Source: Varanus komodoensis
Lineage: Eukaryota; Chordata; Lepidosauria; Squamata; Varanidae
Reading direction: 5' to 3'
DNA length: 64,000 bases
NCBI RefSeq assembly: GCF_004798865.1
Contig: NW_025335268.1
Span: 82,802,187-82,866,186, forward strand
Of this stretch, positions 47,001 through 58,641 are shown in pieces. Both the position numbers and the translations under genes were made by a program. The notes under the pieces are model-generated. The model was not told the DNA's origin. It saw only the letters and a program-made list of their open reading frames with translations, and searched no databases. Every line of letters begins with the position of its first letter. The first letter of the stretch is position 1.

Positions 47001-50000
47001 GCTGCTGCTTTTCATCCTCAAGGCCACCACTGGCTGAACTGCTCTGATGTCACAGATTTTCACAAGCAGTCATAGAACACAGTCATGAACAGTGCAGTAG
47101 CTGTGCAAGTGTGCTTCTCCCACCTTTGTCTGGGAATCCTATTTGCACACTGGTCAGGGATTGGAAAGTCTGTGCACGGGAGAAGCAGTGATGAGGGTAC
47201 GGTGTATGTACAAGCTGAGACAGCTAAGGAAGAGGGCAGCAAAAGGAATGGAGGCTGATTTGGTGCTGGGTGAAACTAGGAGCCTGAAAGAAGCACATGC
47301 AGAAGCAGCAGATGGCGATGGAATAATGCAGTAGATGGGGAAAGAACAAATGATGCTGATGCTGATCTGGTGGAAGAGGCAAAAGGAAAAAGGACCTTCA
47401 TGGAGGATCACATAAGGTGTGTGTGGGGGGGGTGGGGAGGCACTGTTTATAAAGGACGCAGCGAGTAGTCTAGGAATTAAGGGAGTGCATGAGATAGAGG
47501 ACCATGGTAGCAGCAATGGAAAAGAAGGGGTTGAATGAAGAAGAACGGGGGTGGCATAGTAATGAGAATGTTGGACTGGGAATCGCGAGATCTGGATTCT
47601 AGTCCCCGTGCAGTCATGAAACTTGCTGGGTTCACATGACATGACAACACAAGGTGGTTGTCACCACTGTGCCTCTGCACCATGCCCTTCTCCCTCTTTT
47701 ACATGAGCCCACCCTTCCAGGCAGAATGAACATAGGGGAGGATGCTGGCATTGGCTCCTCAACACCCGGCCAATTCTCCCAAAGTACTGGAACACCCCAA
47801 GCCCCTTTTCAGCGATCCTGCCCATCAGCCACACAGGGGCAGGGAGTACAGGCCCACAAGACAGCATTTGCCTGCTGGGGGTCATATTCCACAATGCATT
47901 CTGGTGTCACTCCCATCTCTCTGAGGTTTTTCCTCTGTTCCCATGCAGTGCATTTCTCAGCCATCGGTTCAGAGGGCAGGTAGGTAGAGCTGCTGGGGCT
48001 GGAGGGAGCTGCTGCCTGAAGTCAGGTGGGATGCTCACTGGGGAGCAAAAGCTGGGTATGAATAAGGGGTGGCTGGCCCTGACCTACTGGGATTCCCTCT
48101 GGAAAGTGCAGAGGCAAAGGAAGGTCCACAATGTATGAAGGGAGAGGTGGCACTGGGAAGGCAGGCAAGAAGAGGCAGGCATGGCAGCGGAGCTGCCCAG
48201 TCATAGGTTCAGGATGCCTGTAGAAATCAGCATTTCCAAAAACTATGGCCAAGCAATCCTTTCCTGCCTCAGTGGTCCTTATGCTGGGCAGATAATTGTA
48301 CCTTCATGCCGGGGTACAATTGTCTGTGCTGTGTAGCAAAGCTGTTCCTCCCAGAATTGCAACAAGCTATTCTTCCCGAGGTTATGAATATGCAGAATAA
48401 AAGCGGGTGGGAAGTCCATCTTTCATCATTCCTAACACAGGAGGTAGAAGAGCATGGATCCCATGTCTTGTGCCACAGGGAAAGACCCTGAAGAAAATAA
48501 ATTGACCTGTATACAGTGCAAAAATAGTTGAGGCTCAGGAGAACAGTAGGAGGCCTTTTCTTGGGTGTTTGCATGTCTTTTACCAAGCTTCCCTGGACTA
48601 ACTTTGTTGCCCTTTGCTCTGTTTTCCTCCACGCTTCTCCTCCAGAATGCTCCTTTGTGTCCTCTTTGGCAGAGAGGCCTGCTGCTATGCAGGTATCTGA
48701 GGTGGGGAGAATGATGGACTTGGCATGTTCACCATGATCTCTTCTTAGCTTCCGGTCTCCTGAGCAGGTGAAGTCATTTTTGTTCTACAGGCAGCAGTGA
48801 ACCCAGCAGTACAGATACTGCGTAAGCATTCTTATGCCATTTCAAGGGGTGGTGCACTGATTGTGCAACATGTGCTAGAAAAGTGTGCGATGCCTTTTTG
48901 ATGCAGAAGGACCAGCTGATTTTCCTTTGCTTCTGCAGCAACTGCTGGTCTTAGCCTCCGCAGCTACCTGCTCTGCCACCTTCATTTCAGTGCCTAAAGC
49001 ACTGGGGAAGTTTCTCCATTCTGCTCCTCACCCACACTGCTCTTCCCCACTCCTTTCCCCTCCTTCTTCCCCTTTGCAGTGCTCTCTGGATGCAGCAGCA
49101 GCATCCTGAGGCTTAAGGAGGAAGCAGAAGAGACTTGTACATGGGGGCTCCAAGCACACTTCCAGTCATGCCTGGCACTATGGTGCATGGCATTTCAGGG
49201 ATCCCTTCCAGTGATGGGAGACCACTCACATGTGGAAAGGGGTTTTTCTCACCAGATTCTCAGACCCTCCTGCACATTTTGCAAGCTGCTTGTGCCAGGG
49301 AAGAGGAGAGGAGCCTCTTGGCAAGGACCCTCCACCTGATGGGGCCTCGCCTCTTCTCTAGCCAATAACGGATGATGTCTGGCAGTGTGGACCAGTGGCA
49401 AAAGGGTGTGGTGATTTCTTTGGTGGCCAGGGAACAAATTGCCAATAGATGCTTGTTCATTGCTGGACCCTTCCTCATGAAGAGGTGGTATGAATTCCAT
49501 GCTAGGTGTGGATACGTGGAACAATGCTTGGGAAACGTTCTGCATGATCAATGAGTTGTACCTGTGATTAAGTTTGGGGATGAGTGGAGAAACATGAAGG
49601 GCTTCTGGAATTTGTGGTTTCCTTGGGCAGTGAGGGGCTGAATTCCATACACTGATTTTAGCCATCCTGGGCAGGGGCAAAGAGAACTACAACTGGAAAT
49701 GCATGTACAATATGGTGCTACAGACACTAGTGGACTCCAGAGAAGCTTCTAGATGTTTAGGCTAGGCTTTTCTGGGTGGAGTCACAATCTGGCCATCTTC
49801 TGGAATTCTCCCTAGGCTGACAAACTGGAGAGAGATGTCTTCTTCAGAACATCCCCCTCATCAATGGGAAGTCTTCTGCCTCCTGATCCAGAATGACTAG
49901 GCTTTCACTATGTAGTTATGACTGATTTCCCCAGAACAGCCAAGCAGAACTTCAACCACTACCATAACTAAAGTAAGCTTCCCTGCAGATCTTCTGTTCA

Positions 50001-53000
50001 GACAGCTAAAGGCACAGTGGTAGTCCCTATAAAGCCTGCTCAGTGCAGAGGACATTGTATCAAATGTGATGGTGGTATATTGTATCCTGCAGAACATTTG
50101 TGAGACTTAGGGAGATGTGTTGCTGGAGGAGGACCCGAAAATGCCTTGCCTGAGTGCTGAGAATGATGCTGTGACTTTTGCCATTGTCCCCTACCAAGTC
50201 CCCCTGCCTCTGAACCTGGTTACACCCACTGCAACCAGGCATGGGAGACCCGTGCAGTTATTTCTTGTTGTTTTGGAAGAAACGCCCTCAACAGGTCCAT
50301 TGCTAGACCCAAGACTCTATTGCAGCATAGATGTAAGGGTGCTGCTTAGCAGAGGTCATGGTAGGGCACCCAATTCCTGCCCTGCAGAGATGTGCAGATG
50401 GTGCATGTGGCCATGCCGCAGATGTATTTGTCCAAAGCAGTCCGACCGGCAGCTCTCGCTGCTGAATGCAAACGGTGCTCCATAGACGTGTGAACCTGCC
50501 CACTGCATGACTCTGAGCTAGTCACAGACTCGCAGGCCTCCCAGGGTTGTTGTGAGGATGAAATGGAGAGGAGAATAACCTTGTAAGCCCTCCTTACCAG
50601 AGCATGGAGTAGAAAGGTAATGCAGTAATAATAAATATTCCGTATTGATCTGAAATAACTAGTCAAATATTTGACCATTCAGGCAAAATGGGAAGATTTC
50701 ACACACTGAAAAGCACTCCACAAATGATTAATAAAAATATTCTGGTGAAGTTTTCTTTCATTCCTCTCTCTGTCTGTATTCTCTCCCATCTGTAGTCTAT
50801 CAATCACATTGCTATTTCAGCAAATGAGGCATTAAGAAAGGCAAAGTACAATGACACTCAGGGAATTCAGAAGCTATGCAAGTAGCATAAGGGAACAACA
50901 GTGAAATTGTTTCAGGTTAAGTGACAAGAGAAGTGCTGCAGATTAATGTATTCTTGTAAAACAGTGGTGGGGGGAATCAGAACTGCTTTCAGCATAGCTG
51001 CAGTCACACTAGTCAAGAGGAAGTCACTGTAAAAAGAAGCTATTATGTCAAAAGATAGGCATAATTTCTGATTGGTACCTTGACAACAGCTATTTCTACC
51101 TCTATAATTTGGAGGCTCATTGCATTATGGGGAAAATGTTTCCCAAATATAAATCAGGACTGACACATTTTCAACATCTGAATATGAAAAACCACTAGGA
51201 GGAAATTTTTCCATGCCCTGTTACTGCTTAACAATCTCTTTTATGTTGGCAGAATTCAGAATTCAGTGATAAATTAACAGGACCTGAGTAGCACCAGATA
51301 AATTAATCCTCAGCAGCACCACTAACATTACCAGTATCACCACTGCCCAACCAATGCCAAGTGATGGAATCTAGCGCTTCTCAAATCCCAGCAAAATCTA
51401 AAGTCTAAAATCAGAGCACCAAAGTATTCACAATATTTTTTTTGTGGGGGGTGGGCAGCAGCCAGCCAATGCTCTAGTAAAATGCACTTCTAGAATCACA
51501 GGCCCACAGCCCTGGAAAATATGACTTCTGGAGTTAAGACGGAAAGGGATGAACCACAATCTCACCTTTCCTCTGTGATGTGCTGGAAGCTCACCACCAC
51601 CACAGTCATGTCCCTACTTCTAAATCTTCTTCTAGAAACCTTTGTTCTCGGGCACAGCAATAAACTGATGTGAATGCTAAGGTAACAAGTAGTCCTAACA
51701 CATCCTAGACTCTACCTAAAAGCTGAGAGATAGCTGACATTCTGAAGCATCCTGTAAACAGTGTCATAATCCAGGGATGTAAGGTCACATCACCTTCTCC
51801 CGCCTTCTATGAAATAACGAGATCCATTCTTTGTCTGTTCTGCAGGAATGCTAAATGGGTGTGGCAACCTTCCCCAGTGTGATGCTGTCCAGAAGTCTTG
51901 GACTACAACTCTCATCCTAGACTGGGGAGAATGAGAGGTGCATGTAAGACAACATATTTGGAGGGCACCAGGTTGGGAAAGGCAGCATTAGAAGCTGTAG
52001 GTGATATCCAAAGACTTGGAGTCATGCAGGCAATGCAATCAGATTGGCAAAAATATTCATTTCCTATGCCAAATAAAATTTAAAATAGTTCTTGTATAAT
52101 ACCCATATATAGCAAATGAGCAGGATGTCAGTTATTTTGTTTTATTGTATGGCTTGCTCCAATGAGAGTAAATGTTGACTTGATCAGGTGACAAGACTTT
52201 TGAAAACATGATCATAAATTCAGATTAATTTTATAAAATGAGGCATTGTTCCAAGTATCTGCCAAAGTGGGGCATTCTGGCTTGTGGTGACCAACTCAGA
52301 GGAGGGTAGACCTGGAGAACCAAAGAAAAAAAATCATTTTTCTATCCCTCTGTGACTCTTGAATTTTGTGCAGAATACAATAGATAAGAGAAAATCTAAT
52401 TTTGTAAGTTGTCCAGAGACTATTTAATATTGGACAACATGTAAAAATGTTAAACAAAATAGAAAATCTATATTTTAACAATGGGTGAAATGGGATGCAG
52501 CTCCTTAGATGAGATCAACTATTATGCATGCCTCTCTAGACTAGGGATATGGAACCTCTTTCATATGAAGGGACACATTTCATTTCAGCAAAACTCTGAG
52601 GATCCACCTTTCACTGGTTAGTGTCCCTGAAGTCAAAAGCGCAGGCCCAGAGGCAAAGAGGGTGAGGTCAAAATGTCCCAAATGCCAGAAATTTCTTGTA
52701 GTTCTTCTTGCAAGTAACTAGCCTACCACTGAACTTGCTGGTAAAGAAAAACTTTAAAGAATGTGCTCTACTCCACCCAGCTGACAATGCCCATATTTGC
52801 ACCCTCTCTTGTCTAACAACTGTGAGAGAGGGCCACAAAACTAGTTAATGTGTTTAAAGAGAAGATAGATACCATAAAGTTCCATTTCAGCTTGGTATGT
52901 CACTCACAGGAGTAAATACCACAACCCTAAATCATCACAGAACCTCATTAGCACTATCTGGTCATAAGCTGATACATATTTAGAGTGTACGGCATCAAAG

Positions 53001-56000
53001 CTAGGAAAGTAAATTTAGCTTCTTTTCTGCTTCAGTTTTGCATAGATAAATACTCTTGACTGCATGCCATCCTGAGATTTGTGTGTCATCCTGAGGTCAA
53101 TGGAATTCTCAGAGCATATGATTCTTTCTGTCCTGAATGCAATTTTATTTTCTTATTTCTTTGTTTAATGCATTTCTATCTCACTGTGTAACTAACAAGA
53201 TTCCTGAGCAATGAACAGGAGAGGGGAGGGAGAAAACCATCAAAACACGGAATTTAAAATAAGACAATCAGATTAAAACCCTGGCTGATCAGGTAGGGAG
53301 GCCTTGGTTTGCTTGCTCGTTTTTTTAATAACTTCAGCAAGTGCTGAAAACAAAGCAACACCAGTGCCTGCCTGACATCAACAGGTGCAGAATTCCACAG
53401 AGGGATCATCAGGGTGGGGTCTTCTTGGGTAGAATGGTCATGATGGAACCTACCTGGAACACCTTGTCTCATGACCTCAGTGATTTGGCAGGCAGGTAAG
53501 GAAGAAGGAACTTCTTCCAATATTCTGGTTCCTGATTGTTTGGGGCTTTATACATCAAACTTTAAACCTGGCCTGGTAGCAAATAGGCAGCCCCTGTAGT
53601 TTCCTCAGAAGAGGTAGTACCTGCGGAGGAACTGCTTCCATTCTACACTAACCTTAAGGACAGCCCACATAGTGAACTTCAGTAACCCAGTCTTAAAATC
53701 ACTGGTGCCTTTAGCATTGTGGCCAACCTATGTTGGAAGGTATAATAAAGTAAATTTCACATTCTGAGTTTAATGGTTAGATGTAAAAACATCCTGTTTT
53801 CACAAGGCTGAAGTTCAATATTAGTTTTTAGTTCCTTATTCAGCCAAAGTTTGAAAGCAAGGTCAGTCTATAAACTTAACAAGGAATTGAAGTTTATATG
53901 CCTCCCATTCCAAAAAGAAGCATTTGCCTATCCCATTTTGTCTAACCCTGATCGTCAGAAAAGGGTTCCAAACTGTTAGAGCACCAAAAGAATGGAACAA
54001 ATCCCATGGGGTTCTTGTGGGCTGCCCCACACTGGAGGCATTCAAGATGCAGATGGACACCCATCTGCTGGGGATGATTTAACTTGGAGTACTGAGCAAG
54101 GTTGGACCCAGTGGCTCTATTGGCCCCCTTTAACTCTACTGTTCTACTATTCCATGCCTTCATATCTCTTCATACATCTGACAGACCATCTTCTTTGTGA
54201 TTCCACAATATGTCTCTCCTAGCAAGACTATTGATTTTGCAGCGGAATGAGCCCAAATGAACATTTTAAATAGGGATCTAGATGGCTGCAACCCAGGCTC
54301 AGCTTTGGACCAGCTGAGATCATGCACTGACACTTCCAGGACAGTGTCTTTGGTGACATGGCATAAAACTGCATCTTAATAACTGCTTTATTAAAACGGA
54401 AGGCATTGTCAAGAGCAATATCTGTTCTAGTGATAGCCAAAAATGCATTAGGATTTTGCCAGATGTTACTTCTTTGCCATTCAGTATAACTTGGTGGGGG
54501 AAATGGGACCTAGCAAAAATGAAACAAAACAAAAAGAAAGTTCTACATCTTGTCGGTACCACATATAAAGTTGAACAATGAAAACTATCACAAGGAATAA
54601 ATCCTGTAAACATAAGAGTTTGCATACAGGGCTGCCTATGCATGTGGAAATCAGTCTGAGAGCTAAATTAAGAGGCAACTCCCAGTGCAGTATTTTCCAG
54701 AACAAGAAAGTCCACATACCAGGCTTAATTAGTCTCATATTCAGAGGCCACTGACTCTTGGAAATAAGAAACAGGATTCATGACACTGCATGGATTATCA
54801 TTCTGCCTCACACTAAATAATCTTCTCTACAACACTGTCATTCTTTCAGTCCTTCATTGGTTGGGTTATGTGTTATTATGGCTCATCTTGCAAAAACTGG
54901 ATTGAGTTTCATGAATTAATATTATTTATATCAAGGGTGCAACCCTATCCAAGCTTATACCAAAAAAAAAAAAAAAAATCTATACAGTTTCCAGCATGTT
55001 CTTGCTATGGTTGACTGAAAGGAAGCTGGGGGTGCCGTGACAGCAGTAGGTACTGAAAATATCCAGTTTGCAGGACTAAAAGATCACATTTTGTTTAAAA
55101 AAGTACAGATTTACACATTCTATTTTACATATGCACCATAGTATCTAAGAGCGTGTCTTTAAAAGTCCATGTATCCTAAGGAGATGGGCAGGAAAGATGA
55201 GGGAATTTGATCTCAGGAAAATGATCCTGTAGGACAAGTTTTATGGACTGGAACCTCAGTGCCCAAGCACACTTTTACAGAACCTGTTCACTAAGAAGGA
55301 GCACAGCCAGTGAAAAACTGTAGCCCAGTTCCCAGTACAGACCAGTGGTCTAGAAGTGCTGAAAAGTCAAGAAGAATCATGAGAGCCACTCATACTTCCC
55401 ACCTGCCTTTTTCCTGGTGCATGTCAAGGACCAAGTGATCTCATTCCTGAGAGTAAAATCAGACTGAAAGGGGTTTAGATAACCAAGTTCACCCACTAGT
55501 ACTTGGCAGCTCTTCAGTTGCTCCTTTCTTGAACTTTATCCCAAAATAGTAAATTAGGAACTGACCCATAAATCATCCAAAACAGCACGATCCAAAGATG
55601 CAACTTTCAACAAACAATAGGCCACAACATTCTTTGATCTCATTCTGGATATATTATCATATTAAATGCTGTATTATAAGATAATACAATCAGATTTAAT
55701 CCACTTACAGAGGCTCCACACACCTTAAAACCTTAGCCCCGGAAAAGAGTTGAACTCTCATGAGTAAGCCACACCTTAATGTGAATTAAAAACATAGAAA
55801 CATAGAAACAGAGCAAGTCAGAAGGAACTTCCCGGGTCATCTAGTCTGACCCCCGGCTCCAGCCAGCTCCGCTTATGACATGCCCACCATGTGCATGCCT
55901 AGCCTATCCTTGAACACCCTCACCGATGGGGCCTCAACCACCTTGCATGGAAACCCATTCTGTATCCTTGGGGTCCTAACTGTCAGAAAGTACTTCCTGG

Positions 56001-56500
56001 CATCTAAATTAGATCATAATTAGATCTCACTGACCTTCTCCTAATTTGTATGCCAGGATGTAGGTAAAGAACACATAAATTATGGAGCTTCTGTCCATGC
56101 ACAGGGAGATTTTCACACAACTGACCAACTGTTGCTTCTTTAAGGCTCAGTGGTTCAGTGGTGGAGCACCTTCTTTGCAAACAAATGGTGTCAGGTTCAG
56201 TTTACTGCCAGTCAGTGTTGGTAATACTGAGTTAAATGGCCTGATCATCTGACTTAGTCTAAAGATGCTTCCTAGAGATCTAGAATTAAGGATCAGAGCT
56301 TTGGCTGAAGCTGTTGATTTGAAAAAAATAAAAATGGAAAGTACAACACCATTAACAAAATGAAAATAATTTGTTTATCAATGAAATAAGATCCAGTACT
56401 TCATTTATTTCCCAAACACTGCCAAAAGAGTCGGCTTCTTACCTGCAACAATGAGGAGAAAGCAACCTGTACACAAAATGGCAGCTGCCAACTTTGCCAT
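32038..56500 (-). CDS. XG: XG glycoprotein (Xg blood group/CD99 family), complete apart from uncertain last exon
   Basis: Single-pass cell-surface glycoprotein related to CD99. Exons in gene order: 56500-56443, 44999-44961, 43842-43801, 40952-40887, 40781-40731, 40091-40071, 38593-38543, 36479-36441, 35057-34935, 32054-32038. All have GT-AG borders and all join in phase 1; total about 168 residues (human XG about 180). Residues 1-20 are a signal peptide ('MAKLAAAILCTGCFLLIVAG'). 'DNDFDLADALD' is the family hallmark after the signal. 'RPAPATKKPPA' and two 'NPRPNLYPDLRP' repeats match the Pro/Tyr-rich XG stalk. 'GGGHGGG' and 'GYLSDSDLNDGK' follow. The membrane span is 'SPVVAVVVLLTVGVVVGYSA', then 'YKEKRYCFKPR'. 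The position between GYG2 and CD99 and the YP-rich repeats favour XG over CD99 or CD99L2. The last exon (AGGAV-stop) rests on a good acceptor, correct phase and a downstream poly(A) signal only. Confidence 0.9.
32778..32877. other. Assembly gap, 100 N
   Basis: Exactly 100 N, the usual placeholder for unknown size. Lies in the last XG intron. Confidence 0.99.
34935..35057 (-). CDS. XG: XG transmembrane exon with two in-phase acceptors
   Basis: Encodes the membrane span and start of the cytosolic tail. The donor is GAG|GTAAGA. Two AG acceptors 18 nt apart (exon starting at 35057 or 35039) keep the frame, adding or omitting V-D-S-S-T-T just outside the membrane. The upstream one has the better pyrimidine tract (TCTCTCACCTCTTCCGATAG). 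Confidence 0.85.
36573..36973. mobile_element. Non-autonomous DNA transposon with TA target site
   Basis: The left end TACCATATTTTTCC and right end GAAAAATACGGTA are inverted with one mismatch and flanked by TA on each side, as in Tc1/mariner-type insertions. 'ATAAGATGCCCCCAAG' and 'ATAAGACGCCCCTCC' form sub-terminal repeats. The middle (36640-36900) is unusually C-rich and CpG-containing, with a GAGC tandem run at 36642-36662. No coding capacity. Confidence 0.75.
40731..40952 (-). CDS. XG: Tandemly duplicated XG stalk exons
   Basis: Exons 40952-40887 (66 nt) and 40781-40731 (51 nt) both encode 'NPRPNLYPDLRP'. They share 'CAGACCTAA.CTGTATCCTGA' at DNA level and 'AATAATTCTTACCA' (plus strand) across the donor into the intron. 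The copies start 156-170 bp apart, so exon and flanking intron were duplicated together. They differ at the 3' end: one codes QAGGHGNA, the other YGND. Confidence 0.9.
42285..42625 (+). repeat. Sauria-type SINE
   Basis: A tRNA-like head ('GATGGCACAGTAGGTTAAAC', then B box 'AACAGTTCGAATCC') is followed by a body with 'GCCACATGACCATGGAGACT' and the tail 'AGAGTCAGACATGACTGGAC'. It ends 'GGGAAACCTTTACCTTTA', the Bov-B/RTE-like 3' end used by Sauria SINEs. Nearly full length at about 340 bp; the best lineage marker in the window. Lies in XG intron 3. Confidence 0.8.
42887..43205 (-). repeat. CR1 LINE 3' end, copy 1
   Basis: Minus-strand translation has 'LDARKHFLTVRTPRVWNGLP' then 'EVVEAPSVRVFKDRLD', the C-terminus of CR1 polymerase (F..R....WN.LP.EVV.APS...FK.RLD). 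The 3' end is the ATTCTATG-type tail seen reversed as 'ACATAGAACATAGAAACAG'. 5'-truncated, as CR1 copies usually are. Second copy at 55792-56015. Confidence 0.85.
43943..44010. repeat. Short palindromic repeat ('TGCAATCCTAT...TTACCTGGGA' type)
   Basis: Reads 'ACTGCAATCCTATCTCTACT' then 'TACCTGGGAATAAGCCCCAC' and TAAACTTGGAGTAACTT. The apparent donor TTACCTGGG on the minus strand belongs to this repeat, not to an XG exon. Confidence 0.5.
44345..44455. mobile_element. hAT-like MITE, second copy
   Basis: Reads 'AAGCTGGTACCCTCCAGATC', 'GGAGTGCAGTTCCCATCATT', ending 'GCTAAACTGGGGAAATCTGC'; same layout as 51868-51990. Lies in XG intron 2. Confidence 0.6.
45180..45425 (-). repeat. tRNA-derived SINE (reverse copy)
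   Basis: Plus strand shows 'GATTTATATCCCATCTTTCC', 'CCTGTGTGGTAGGTTGGGCT' and 'GTGACTGGCCCAGAGTCACC', the reversed body of the SINE family at 8228-8425. Confidence 0.65.
46713..46750. repeat. (CG/CA)n microsatellite
   Basis: Alternating purine-pyrimidine tract: TGCATGCATG, then (CG)n and (CA)n without a break. Confidence 0.9.
47555..47640 (+). repeat. tRNA-derived SINE head
   Basis: 'GGTGGCATAGTAATGAGAAT', 'GTTGGACTGGGAATCGCGAG', 'TTCTAGTCCCC' and 'GTCATGAAACTTGCTGGG': A- and B-box-containing head of the SINE at 8228, cut off at its 3' side. Confidence 0.65.
50505..50640 (+). repeat. tRNA-derived SINE 3' part
   Basis: 'GAGCTAGTCACAGACTCGCA', 'GGGTTGTTGTGAGGATGAAA' and 'CCTTGTAAGCCCTCC', ending in AATAATAAAT: 5'-truncated copy of the same family. 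Confidence 0.65.
51868..51990. mobile_element. hAT-like MITE, clearest copy
   Basis: Left end 'GCAACCTTCCCCAGTGTGAT' and right end 'GGGCACCAGGTTGGGAAAGG' are inverted copies. The inner 'TTGGACTACAACTCTCATCC' is the signature of a very common reptilian MITE. Lies in XG intron 1. Confidence 0.7.
53250..53765 (-). repeat. L2-type LINE fragment
   Basis: Minus-strand translation near 53320-53405 reads 'LWNSAPVDVRQALVLLCFQH' then LLKLLKKR, matching the WN.LP.E.R.A.SL..FK..LKT block at the polymerase C-terminus. Inactive. Confidence 0.6.
53930..54165 (+). repeat. CR1 LINE 3' end
   Basis: Ends with 'AAGGTTGGACCCAGTGGCTC', 'CCCCCTTTAACTCTACTGTT' and CTACTATTCC, the plus-oriented CR1 tail (GGTTGGA..AGATGAC..CC.TCCAACTCTA). 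Upstream, 'GATGCAGATGGACACCCATC' is the polymerase C-terminus. Confidence 0.7.
54963..54978. repeat. Poly(A) tract
   Basis: About 18 A in a row after 'GCAACCCTATCCAAGCTTAT'; no retrogene is evident beside it. Confidence 0.7.
55792..56015 (-). repeat. CR1 LINE 3' end, copy 2
   Basis: Highly similar to 42887-43105 over more than 200 bp, sharing 'GACATGCCCACCATGTGCAT', 'GCCTATCCTTGAACACCCTC' and 'ACCGATGGGGCCTCAACCAC'. Shorter than copy 1, both 5'-truncated. Confidence 0.85.
56145..56280 (+). repeat. tRNA-derived SINE, second family
   Basis: A-box head 'GGCTCAGTGGTTCAGTGGTG', 'GAGCACCTTCTTTGCAAAC', B box 'GTCAGGTTCAGTTTAC', then 'GTTGGTAATACTGAGTTAAA' and 'TCTGACTTAGTCTAAAGATG'. A tail of the same family appears near 10740-10790. 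Confidence 0.65.
56443..56500 (-). CDS. XG: XG first coding exon (signal peptide)
   Basis: ATG at 56500-56498, 19 codons plus one base, donor GCAG|GTAAGAAG. It encodes the whole signal peptide. Phase 1 matches exon 2, which begins (G)GT-GAC-AAT. The context GCCATGG is a near-ideal Kozak. Confidence 0.88.
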
Positions 56501-56599
56501 GGCTTTGCACCTTGCCTTCTGTCCTTTTGTTCAAAACCGGCAATGGTATAAAAGCTCTGCAGTGGTTGTTTTAAAAAAAAGCACTGGCTTGAGAGGTCA

Positions 56600-56680
56600 A
56601 TATATACTGTCCCATTCCACCACGAAGAGTTTCCAATCTTGAATATGGCCTAAATGTCCACATGATACACAAACCCAATC
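56600..56680 (-). promoter_or_regulatory. XG: Possible XG promoter elements
   Basis: Minus strand has TATATATT about 100 nt before the ATG and an inverted CCAAT (GATTGG) near 56675. There is no CpG island here, unlike GYG2, suggesting a TATA-type, tissue-limited promoter. This is motif-level evidence only. Confidence 0.3.
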
Positions 56681-58541
56681 ACAAAAGTTTTCTAGGCAAA
56701 TATTTCGCAGCTGTATTTTGCAGCAGCCACCTTTCTCCCATACTAACCTATGAAAAAACTTCAAGGCGCTGAGAAAGGCCAAGCTGTTCTCAGCCAGTCA
56801 AAAAGCACAAACTAACACTTTCCTCCTCTCACCTTCCCACTGAGAACACACCCAGTACTTAGAAATAATTACTCTATGATGATGCATCCAAACAAGGTGT
56901 GGTATAAATATGCTCTGACGTAGTCTATAACAGAAGGAAACTTTCTGTGGCATGATCACTACCAGTACCTGAGAAAAGCTGTTCTCATCTTTGCTTTTCA
57001 AAGACACAATAGGTAACATAGAAAACACCATGGTCTGAAGAAAGATGGGATATAATGGTAGAAATATCATGAAAAGTTGGCTTGGGTTGAGCAGCAGGTG
57101 ACATGCCAGTGAGTCAAGCATTTCAATGCTGGCAAAAATCCCTAGCTTTGATTGCACTCTTCCAGGGCTGTAGGAAAAGGGTTACTCTATTTCTGGAAAT
57201 CCCTTGGGCTGTGAAGTGCATTAGGCTATCCCTGGATGCATTCTCTGGATGCTGCAAAGCCATCATTTCCAGGGTAGGCCTGGCAAACCTGTTTGGCATG
57301 GCTGGTGACATGGGATGGGGAATGCCAACTTCCCCTGCACTGCATGGTATGGATTGCTTGTGTTATCCCCCAAGGAGCATTTGCAGCAAATGTGGTGCTT
57401 ATCTGACATGCTATACAAGGTTCCTTTTCTATTTTGGCCATCTGCTTAGAGAACATCGTCTTGATATGGGGTATTGGGTTGGTTAGGAATTATACCTGGT
57501 TATATACAGAGATACAGAATTTTCTTCTATTATTCTCACATCTATTGATCATGCTGTTCTTCAAGACCCTGAAATAAAGAAGAATTTCTTTAAAGCATAC
57601 ATATTGCATCATTCCTGTCAGTTGGGGTTTAAACCAAAAACAGAAATAAAACACTAGTAAAACACCAGAAATCAAAACCAATTGAAAGGGGATTTAGAAA
57701 CTAAAAAGCAAGGCCACACAGCTAGTTTTCCATTCTTGGCCTCTCCGTGCCCCCACAAATGCATGGACCTTGCACTGTTTATAGGATAGGAATATGCAAT
57801 ATATGGACCCTAAAGCTTTTGCACCACCACCCACAGATGACTGCAACTTTTGGTATGGTGGCAGTGCAGCAGTGGCAAAAGAAGAGAAAGAGAGAGAAAG
57901 AGAAAAGTAGTTCTAAAGCAAAACTGCCCTTTTGACACCACAATGCCTCATCTTGGCATTGCAGTAATGAAGAACAGTGCCTGGAGGATCCTGAGCAGAG
58001 ACACTGTGGCCATAGCTTGCCCACCCTATTCTTAAAGAACAAGCACACAAACAGGACTCTTTCAGAAAGCCATTCCAAAGTTTAGAAGCTCTTTTAGGTA
58101 CCAGGCTAGAGCAGTTGCTTACACCTTTATGGGAGATGTTCTAGCAGGGATCACACATTCGTTCTTAATATGATTGTGTGCAGCAGAGACATCATTATGC
58201 AAACAGCAGGGATCAAATCCATGTATGGAAAGCATGAGACTATATTACTGAGCTTTCTTATCTGGAGTTCATGAACGTTTTCTTCAGATCTGTGATTCTT
58301 TGACTGCCCTGTGTATTCCACAAACAGGTTGAAGAATATCATATTTTAGAAACTAAGCATGGAGCTTGTCTACCTGATTTCATGTGCCAGAAAGTATGTT
58401 GGTAGTATCCACTGAATTCATGTGACAGGTACCCAATGTGGCAAGCAGGATTTCAAGAAGTCACAATACATGGCTTGGGTGCCAATCCATTTTGGTGAGC
58501 AGCAATGCAACTACCAGAATTCAGTTTCCTCATTCTTTGCT

Positions 58542-58641
58542 NNNNNNNNNNNNNNNNNNNNNNNNNNNNNNNNNNNNNNNNNNNNNNNNNNNNNNNNNNN
58601 NNNNNNNNNNNNNNNNNNNNNNNNNNNNNNNNNNNNNNNNN
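58542..58641. other. Assembly gap, 100 N, flanked by a 10-bp inverted repeat
   Basis: The left flank ends ATTCTTTGCT and the right flank starts AGCAAAGAAT, exact reverse complements. Confidence 0.99.

Larger units (their letters stand above)
45000..56442. other. XG: XG intron 1, 11.4 kb
   Basis: No exon recognised. It holds the SINEs, MITE, CR1 and L2 copies listed separately. 47.0-50.5 kb is somewhat GC-richer than its surroundings, with no motif I recognise. Its open frames (such as the minus-strand 143-codon frame at 49249-49680) show no domain. Confidence 0.5.

Noticed and set aside
47154-47642. 162-codon minus-strand open frame
   Set aside because: Low-complexity S/P-rich reading of a purine-rich stretch that runs into a SINE; no gene evidence.
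49249-49680. 143-codon minus-strand open frame in XG intron 1
   Set aside because: No recognisable domain, composition like its surroundings, and other frames are open for similar lengths.
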